DNA of 64,000 nucleotides from Rothia mucilaginosa (lineage in GTDB: Bacteria; Actinomycetota; Actinomycetes; Actinomycetales; Micrococcaceae), in the NCBI RefSeq assembly GCF_019334805.1, contig NZ_CP079822.1:806001-870000 (forward strand), given 5' to 3'. A model generated the notes under the pieces. It searched no databases. It was given only the letters and a program-made list of their open reading frames with translations, and was not told the DNA's origin. Within the stretch, counting starts at the first letter, position 1; the number at the start of each line of letters is the position of its first letter. Positions 56,997 through 64,000 of the stretch are shown here, one piece after another. Made by a program: the position numbers and the translations under genes.

Positions 56997-57015
56997 CTAA
57001 CTTAGCCTATCCTAA
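56997..57015 (-). promoter_or_regulatory. IdeR/DtxR-type iron box
   Basis: On the minus strand TTAGGATAGGCTAAGTTAG matches TTAGGTTAGGCTAACCTAA at 15 of 19 positions. Placed to repress the siderophore ATPase gene when iron is sufficient. Confidence 0.75.
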
Positions 57016-57027
57016 TTTCGGGTCAGA

Positions 57028-57088
57028 ATATAGCGAATCCCCCGAACCGTTCACACTTCTGTAGAACAGCACGGGGGATCCGCTATAT
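57028..57088. terminator. Long hairpin terminator after the acyltransferase gene
   Basis: ATATAGCGAATCCCCCG (57028-57044) pairs with CGGGGGATCCGCTATAT (57072-57088), 16 of 17 positions. Abuts the iron box, so it also insulates the ATPase gene. Confidence 0.7.
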
Positions 57089-57097
57089 CGGCGAACT

Positions 57098-59296
57098 TTA
57101 GAAGTTCACTTTTCCGTTGACGAGCCAGCCGCCTTCCGCTGCACGCTGGAAGACTTCCTGAGCCATGGTGCGGCTGTAGGTCTTGGAGACATGGTTGTCA
57201 TCGATGTAGACGTAGATGTTTCCAACCACGGGGCTGCACATGCCGTCCGGGCAGTACACGTCCTTCAGGTCCACCATGACGGCACCCTGGTTGCGGTACT
57301 TGTCGAAGATTTCCTTTGCAGGGTTTTCTGCGGCGTACTTGTCGCTTGCGGGTCGTGCGCAGGAGCTCTTGTCGGCGCCGGCCTTCTGAGCGCATTCGTA
57401 GATGTTGTACTCGAAGCGCGGGTTATCGCGCAGGCCAATGACCTGGACTCCTGCTTCGGTGAGGCGGCGGACCGTCTCATCGAGGCTCGGGTCGACTCGT
57501 TCGTCGTTCGAGCGTGCCTGGGCAACGGTGGCGATGAGCACCACGGTCTGCGGCTTACGCTTGAGAATTTCCTCGGTCATCTTGGTGTTGAATTCCGAGC
57601 ATTCGTTGCTGGCGTTGACGGCGCGGACCGGGTACTGGCAGCCACCGAGCAGGTAGGTCTGCAGGTTGGTTTTGGTCTGTTCTGCGATGGGCTTGAAGAT
57701 GCTCAGCGCCTGTTCGGCGTGGGAGTTACCGATGACCACGGTCAGCGGTGCGTCCTCGGGTCCGTACTTCTGCAGGCTGCAGTACTTGGCGAGTGCCGGG
57801 TCGGAGGGCGCGAAGCTGCCAACGCAGGGGTCGCTCAGTCCGTCGAACTGGGTTTTGACGTCACCACCGGAGGGGATGGGGTTGTCAATGAGTCCCTGCT
57901 GGGCGCCGCCGATAGCGCGGGCGCCGGGGTAGTTTTCGCTGGCGGTCTGTACCTGCAGTTCGGCGTTCTGCTCGGACTGGGTGTTGCGGTAGCCTACCCA
58001 TGCCTGTGCGGCTACCAGGGGTACACCTGCGACCAGGAAGATCGCGAGGATGAAGGCGAGCTGGTCTGCCCAGGTCTTGACCGAGAAGATGGTCTTGAAG
58101 CGCATCTTCATCATGAGCCAGGGTACGAAGGGGTCCTTGCGGTAGCGCAGCGGCTTCTCGACGAAGCGGATGAGCAACCATGCCAGGCCGATGGAGGTAA
58201 GGATGATGACAGCACCTTCGATGAAGTTCACGCGGGAGGTACCGACGGCGCTGCTGTAGAGGATGAGGATGGGCCAGTGCACCAGGTACAGGGCGTAGGA
58301 GATGTTGCCGAGGTTCTGCAGGGGTGCGGAGACCAGCAGTCGATCGATGCCCCAGCGGCTGTTGGTGCGGCCTGCCATGATGACGAGCGCACCGGAGATC
58401 ACGGGCCAGAGCGCCAGGTAGCCGGGGAATGCTCGTTCAACGGGCAGGATTGCGCCACAGGTGACCAGACCGATGATACCGACCCAGCCCATAACCACTC
58501 GAGCCTTTTCGGGTGCCTTCCACTTGAGGGTGAGCATTGCCAGCAGGGTGCCGATGGCAAATTCCCACAGGCGGGTGCGGGTGTCGAAGTAGGCGAATCC
58601 CTGGTTGGTGTCGGTTTCGACGATGGAGAAGGTCAGGGATGCGACGAACACCGTGTTGAAGATGAATACCGCGGTGGTGAAGAGGTTCCCGCGGAATCGG
58701 TGCACGACGTAGGCTACTGCGGCGAAGAGCAGGGGCCAGATGATGAAGATCTGTCCCTGGATGGAGAGCGACCAGAAGTGCTGGAAGGGTGACTTCACGG
58801 AGGCGTTTTGGGCGTAGTAGTCTACGGAGCTGAACGCGAGGTTCCAGTTCTGGAAGTAGAACAGGGAGCTCCTTGCGTCGGTTACGGTTTGCGACCAGCG
58901 ACTGGGCGCGAGCACGAAGAAGGACGCAATGGTGGTACCCGCGATAACCACGGTGGCTACGGGTAGCAGTCGCTGGAAGACGTGCATCCAGTAGCTGAAG
59001 AGATTGAGGGGTTTGCCTTCGTTGATCTTGCGCATGAAGGAGAGCGAGAGCAGGAAGGCGGAGATGAAGAGGAAGACGTCCACGCCGCCGGAGACTTTGC
59101 CGACCCAGACATGATAGAGCACCACGAGGAGCACGGCGAAGGCTCGCAGGCCCTGAATTTCAGGGCGGAATCCTCGCGATTCGATGAACTCTTCGAGGGG
59201 GTAGTCGCTGGCTTCGCGTGCTTTGATGCTGCGCGGGGCGGTGGTGTAGGTTCCCTGCGAGGCGGGAGCCTGCGGGGTTCCGGAGGTTTCAGACAT
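57098..59296 (-). CDS. OatA-like acyltransferase with C-terminal SGNH domain
   Basis: 732 residues. The N-terminal acyltransferase-3 domain (about 35-395) has 10-11 membrane helices; EIQGLRAFAVLLVVLYH holds the catalytic His, with SGGVDVFLFISAFL next. A final helix near 410 leads to an external SGNH domain (about 480-732): VVIGNSHAEQALS with the Ser, and DDNHVSKTYSRTMA with the Asp-His pair. This layout transfers acetyl groups to a cell-wall or surface polymer, as in OatA or LPS acylases. The acceptor is unknown. Monocistronic. Confidence 0.92.
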   Translation of the reverse strand: MSETSGTPQAPASQGTYTTAPRSIKAREASDYPLEEFIESRGFRPEIQGLRAFAVLLVVLYHVWVGKVSGGVDVFLFISAFLLSLSFMRKINEGKPLNLFSYWMHVFQRLLPVATVVIAGTTIASFFVLAPSRWSQTVTDARSSLFYFQNWNLAFSSVDYYAQNASVKSPFQHFWSLSIQGQIFIIWPLLFAAVAYVVHRFRGNLFTTAVFIFNTVFVASLTFSIVETDTNQGFAYFDTRTRLWEFAIGTLLAMLTLKWKAPEKARVVMGWVGIIGLVTCGAILPVERAFPGYLALWPVISGALVIMAGRTNSRWGIDRLLVSAPLQNLGNISYALYLVHWPILILYSSAVGTSRVNFIEGAVIILTSIGLAWLLIRFVEKPLRYRKDPFVPWLMMKMRFKTIFSVKTWADQLAFILAIFLVAGVPLVAAQAWVGYRNTQSEQNAELQVQTASENYPGARAIGGAQQGLIDNPIPSGGDVKTQFDGLSDPCVGSFAPSDPALAKYCSLQKYGPEDAPLTVVIGNSHAEQALSIFKPIAEQTKTNLQTYLLGGCQYPVRAVNASNECSEFNTKMTEEILKRKPQTVVLIATVAQARSNDERVDPSLDETVRRLTEAGVQVIGLRDNPRFEYNIYECAQKAGADKSSCARPASDKYAAENPAKEIFDKYRNQGAVMVDLKDVYCPDGMCSPVVGNIYVYIDDNHVSKTYSRTMAQEVFQRAAEGGWLVNGKVNF

Positions 59297-59421
59297 TCTC
59301 GGTTCCTCAGGATGGATGTCGATGTGCTAGTGCGGGTCCCTTAGACACTACAGGACACTCGTACAATAAAATCCTGATCCGCACCTCTGCTATGAGGCTG
59401 GTGCGAACCAGGATTTTTCTG

Positions 59422-59495
59422 AGCCCCCTACCGGATTCGAACCGGTGACCCTCTGTTTACAAGACAGATGCTCTGGCCAACTGAGCTAAGGAGGC
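59422..59495 (-). tRNA. tRNA-Thr (anticodon TGT)
   Basis: On the minus strand: acceptor GCCTCCT/AGGGGGC, D-arm TAGCTCAGTTGG, anticodon stem-loop CTGTCTTGTAAACAG giving TGT, T-arm ACCGGTTCGAATCCGGT. CCA is not encoded. Confidence 0.95.
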
Positions 59496-59672
59496 AACCT
59501 GTCCAGTGTACCTTATTCTCTTGGTTGAGTCTGCTTAGTTGTTCTTTTAGGGTTTGGTTGAGAATACTTCTAAATTATGGGGTGATAGTATGTTCGTTTC
59601 CTTCGTTTTACCCCTTATGAGCACCACCTCTGTATGCTGCTCACCCACCCCTCGTACTCATCACCGTGTATG

Positions 59673-59713
59673 GAAAAACCCGGTAGCCTCGCGTGGAGGT
59701 TACCGGGTTTTCC
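59673..59713 (-). terminator. Terminator of the DsbA-like gene
   Basis: AAAACCCGGTA pairs with TACCGGGTTTT; on the minus strand it ends in TTTTTCC. Confidence 0.8.
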
Positions 59714-59726
59714 TGTATCGAAGCGG

Positions 59727-60605
59727 TTACTTCTTCTTAGCTTCGATCTTTTCCTTCAGGAAGGTGCTGAAGTCGTTGCTGGTGTACTGGTCACCATCAA
59801 CGAAGACGGTGGGGGTACCCTTAATACCGTTCTTTGCGGATTCAGCGTTGACCACGTCCACGAAGGGGCGCCACTTGCCATCGTTCATATCGGAGCCGAT
59901 GGAGGCGTGGTACTTCGAAGCAATGTCGGCGATCTGCTGGTTGTTCATGTCGCCGCTGCCCTGGTGGGTGAAGATCTCACGCTGGTAGTTCAGGAAGTCG
60001 TGGGTGCTGACCTGGTTTGCCACGGAGTATGCTGCTGCCGCGTTACGTGCGGAGTATGCGGTGGGCGAGGAACGGTCCAGGAAGGTCAGGTTACGGATTT
60101 CCAGGGTGATGGTGCCGTCTTCGACGAGCTTCTGGATTTCCTCACCGTACTTCTTCTCAAACTCTGCACAGTGCACGCAGTTGTAGTCCTGGAAGATGGT
60201 CACGCGTACGGGCTGGCCGTTCTTGGATGCCTCTTCAGCGGTCTGCACGCCCGGGGGCATGGTGTTGACTGCTGCTGCGGTTCCGTTGACCATGGGGGTC
60301 ACGGAGGAGGTCGAGGTTGCGAGCTGCTTGAAGTCGCGGTTCTCCTGGGTGGAGGAGTTCTGGACGATGCCGTCCTTGGTCAGCACAATGCCACCGTATT
60401 CGTTGGCGCTGGAGGGCACCGGGCCGCTTTCTGCTACCTTGGTGTTCTTGTTGCCGTTGACTACGACGAAGCCGATGATACCTACGATGATGAGGACCAC
60501 GGCGAGTACGCCGAACTGGAGCCAGCGGCGGCTTGCCTGGCTGGGGCTCTTCTTGGCCTGCTGGGCCGCAATCTGGCGGGCTTTTTCGCGGGCGTCGGTC
60601 GACAT
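59727..60605 (-). CDS. Membrane-anchored DsbA-like thiol oxidoreductase
   Basis: 292 residues from ATG 60605, with AAAGGAG upstream. Cytoplasmic basic N-terminus, one helix at about 30-50, then an outward thioredoxin fold with helical insert. Active site QDYNCVHCAEFEKKYG (C143, C146) and cis-Pro GTPTVFVDGD, as in actinobacterial DsbA/DSBA-like proteins. Likely oxidises cysteines of exported proteins. The polar stretch 55-125 is a linker. Monocistronic. Confidence 0.9.
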   Translation of the reverse strand: MSTDAREKARQIAAQQAKKSPSQASRRWLQFGVLAVVLIIVGIIGFVVVNGNKNTKVAESGPVPSSANEYGGIVLTKDGIVQNSSTQENRDFKQLATSTSSVTPMVNGTAAAVNTMPPGVQTAEEASKNGQPVRVTIFQDYNCVHCAEFEKKYGEEIQKLVEDGTITLEIRNLTFLDRSSPTAYSARNAAAAYSVANQVSTHDFLNYQREIFTHQGSGDMNNQQIADIASKYHASIGSDMNDGKWRPFVDVVNAESAKNGIKGTPTVFVDGDQYTSNDFSTFLKEKIEAKKK

Positions 60606-61030
60606 GCCTGCTCCTTTGGTTGGGAATATGGGTGGCGGTTCGTCCACTTCTTCTAGCCTACTCCTTATGGAGTACGCACCCATCAGGGCAGAGGTTCAGA
60701 GTGCCAGTGCTCGTCTGAGCTCGGCGCCTTCTGATCTCTGCCGGGCGTTCTAAAGCTCAGCTTCCTGCTACGTATAGCAACTGAAAGGTATGTCGAGCAG
60801 TTCCTATCATGTGGATAGGTTCTGTCTTTTCTCTAGTGTGGATGTACCGCGCTACCCGTCTAGCCTACCGAATGGGTGCCTTATCGGCTAGTTAATACTC
60901 TGACTGAGATACTGTGATGTCTATTCTCACGCTCTCAGCTTATTTTCCTCGTAAACTTTCGTAGCTCTGGGAGGTTCCTCCCCTGCCACAAGCTACGCCG
61001 AGGCACCCACCCGGTTCAGCTCACCAGCCG
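60606..61030. other. Intergenic region
   Basis: 425 bases with no supported gene. It includes the palindrome GGGAGGTTCCTCCC near 60970 on one side and the DsbA-like gene's promoter region on the other. Nothing else recognised. Confidence 0.4.
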
Positions 61031-61774
61031 TTAGGGAATGTTGTAGACTTCCACTCCCCCAATGAAGGGGCGGGTGTTGTAGTTACCATTCCACTTCACG
61101 CTCAGGCCGTGCTTCTCCAGTACGGGAATAACCGTCTCTCGCAGCAACTGTGCGGAGAGCTTCTCGTGAAGGGCCCTAATCTCTTCCTTCTGCGCATCGC
61201 TCAGGGTATTCCATTTTTCTTCGTCCCTGGGGTAAGCGAGGAAGGAACCGAAACCGATGTAGGTTCCGCCGCTCTCAGCGAGGCTTTCAGTGTCCTGCTC
61301 ATGGAAGTAGATGTATCCCTTCCAATCACGGCTATCATCCATTTCGTCCCAGATTTCTGCGGATGCGCAGGTACCGCAGCAGGTGAAGTTCTGTCGTGCA
61401 ATGACTCCTTCTTCTTCCAGCGCTGCGAAGGCACGGTTGAGGTTGGAGTTCTTCTGCATTTCGGGGGTAATGCCCAGCTCAGCAGCAAAGGCACGACGAC
61501 GCTTGATGAGCTCTTCCACGTAGTCCTCTACGCGCTTCTCCCAGAGCTTGCTGTCTTCGTTCTCCCCATCGTATTCCAGACCGAGTACGTCCATCACATA
61601 ATCGGTAATGGTTTCTACGTACTGCTCAGTATCAGATTCACCCATGAACAGCAGGGGCCAGATGGGCCAGAGCAACTCGGCTTCGTCTTCTTCATCCAGC
61701 CCCCATTCTTTGGGGAAGGGCGGGTCGAGGCGTTCTTCGCTCCAGCGTTCGTAGATGCTCTTCTCATCAGCCAT
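61031..61774 (-). CDS. DUF6891-like hypothetical protein
   Basis: 247 residues, acidic, cytoplasmic. AAAGGAG lies 8 bases before ATG 61774. Blocks that fit the DUF6891 type: ARQNFTCCGTCASAEIWDEM with three Cys that could bind metal, GYIYFHEQDTESLAESGGTY, and the C-terminal SVKWNGNYNTRPFI. An N-terminal helical region of about 100 residues comes first. Role unknown. Monocistronic. Confidence 0.6.
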   Translation of the reverse strand: MADEKSIYERWSEERLDPPFPKEWGLDEEDEAELLWPIWPLLFMGESDTEQYVETITDYVMDVLGLEYDGENEDSKLWEKRVEDYVEELIKRRRAFAAELGITPEMQKNSNLNRAFAALEEEGVIARQNFTCCGTCASAEIWDEMDDSRDWKGYIYFHEQDTESLAESGGTYIGFGSFLAYPRDEEKWNTLSDAQKEEIRALHEKLSAQLLRETVIPVLEKHGLSVKWNGNYNTRPFIGGVEVYNIP

Positions 61775-62051
61775 GATGATGCTCCTTTGCGTGTTCTCTA
61801 TTCGCTCGGGTAGAGATGTGGATTGCTCTTGTTGTTAAGGTACCAAGAGTTTCTCCACCGTGCCCTCTGCTTCGTCATTCAGGCGGATCTGTGAACTCCC
61901 CATCTCGTCGCCCCTGCATCAAGGCTGGCAGGCTGTCTAGGTTGCGTCCCCTGTTCCTCTGCTTCTCAGCTGAGTCTCTAAACCTCTGCATCTCTGATGA
62001 GTTAGGTTTCTTTCGTCCAGGAGTTTTCATTCTAAGAGTTTTTGGGTACAC
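61775..62051. other. Intergenic region before rRNA operon end
   Basis: About 277 bases; holds the promoter of the DUF6891-like gene. Nothing else recognised. Confidence 0.4.
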
Positions 62052-62092
62052 AAAAAGAGGGGAAGACCTATAAGGTCTTCCCCTCTTGAATA
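62052..62092 (-). terminator. rRNA operon terminator
   Basis: AAGAGGGGAAGACCT (62055-62069) pairs perfectly with AGGTCTTCCCCTCTT (62073-62087). TTTTTG follows on the minus strand. Confidence 0.9.
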
Positions 62093-62097
62093 AAAAA

Positions 62098-62213
62098 CCC
62101 GCGGCGACCTACTCTCCCACACCCACAAAAGTGCAGTACCATCGGCGCAAAGAGTCTTAGCTTCTGGGTTCGGAATGGAACCAGGCGTTTCCCTCTTGCT
62201 ATAACCACGGAAA
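62098..62213 (-). rRNA. rrf: 5S ribosomal RNA
   Basis: On the minus strand it begins TCCGTGGTTATAGCAAGAGG, contains CCATTCCGAACCCAGAAGCT and CGCCGATGGTACTGC, and ends GGAGAGTAGGTCGCCGCGGG. Ends are set to within a few bases by comparison with known actinobacterial 5S. Confidence 0.95.
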
Positions 62214-62332
62214 ATCTAGCGAATAACTTCGTTATTCAAAATTTCCGAATAAAAAGCCTCAACTTCCCGAAGGAAGCCCAGGGTTATTATCCAAAAACCA
62301 TACAGTGAACGCAAACAACAAACATCTCGAAA
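62214..62332 (-). other. 23S-5S spacer
   Basis: About 119 bases; no tRNA. AGTTGAGGC and GCCTCAACT-type segments suggest rRNA processing stems. Confidence 0.6.

Positions 62333-64000
<1,668 letters not shown>

Noticed and set aside
57191..58792. 533-codon open frame antisense to the acyltransferase
   Set aside because: No domain, Glu/Asp/Gly-rich shadow; the minus-strand gene is well supported.

Overview
The window looks like a chromosomal segment of a high-GC Gram-positive bacterium. My best guess is the genus Rothia or a close relative in the Micrococcaceae. This rests on gene content (HspR/HAIR heat-shock control, an IdeR/DtxR-type iron box, fused ECF ATPases, DUF4235, Tex, an NHLRC2-like protein), on codon use, and on the form of the 23S and 5S rRNA at the right end. 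The species is inference and was not checked against a database.

Layout. 0-5.5 kb: end of an aldo/keto reductase, Tex, and a 530-residue unknown protein. 5.6-9.0 kb: two paralogous CycA-type amino acid permeases. 9.5-15 kb: trmB, then the heat-shock group dnaK-grpE and dnaJ-hspR on the minus strand, with two HAIR operators around the dnaK promoter. 15.4-26.2 kb: an accessory region with a frameshifted AT-rich membrane gene, an intact IS3-family element sitting in the loop of that gene's terminator, and four tandem paralogous pentapeptide-repeat genes, each with its own leader and terminator. 26.3-30.6 kb: phosphatase, P-loop kinase, efflux pump and a PabC-like enzyme. 30.9-34.2 kb: a TPP-riboswitch-controlled thiamine-precursor ECF transporter (ykoEDC type). 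34.5-38.8 kb: DUF4235 protein, MFS protein, an HprK/PqqD-like protein, dCTP deaminase and tRNA-Gly. 39.5-43.4 kb: thiE-thiO-thiS-thiG-thiF. 43.6-49.7 kb: membrane and secreted proteins, a methyltransferase and an NHL/thioredoxin protein. 50-52.7 kb: three paralogous lipoproteins. 53.2-54.3 kb: HU and zinc-ligand-free S14, L33 and L28. 55.1-61.8 kb: SGNH hydrolase, iron-regulated ABC ATPase, OatA-like acyltransferase, tRNA-Thr, DsbA-like protein and a DUF6891-like protein. 62.1-64.0 kb: 5S and partial 23S rRNA on the minus strand.

Cooperation. The thi operon makes the thiazole half of thiamine and joins it to the pyrimidine, while the YkoEDC-type transporter probably imports the pyrimidine (HMP); no thiC or thiD is in the window. 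DnaK, GrpE, a J-protein and their repressor HspR form one stress circuit.

Two things stand out as possibly undescribed. (1) A dispersed intergenic element of about 90 nt, with seven paired full-length copies, one full-length copy with unpaired arms, and several partial ones, all between 27.8 and 47.8 kb. Its core is conserved and its outer arms differ between copies yet stay complementary. (2) The pentapeptide-repeat array, whose members share an N-terminal helical domain and a SWDE..EYTR.SEPAQ tail but differ strongly in base composition.
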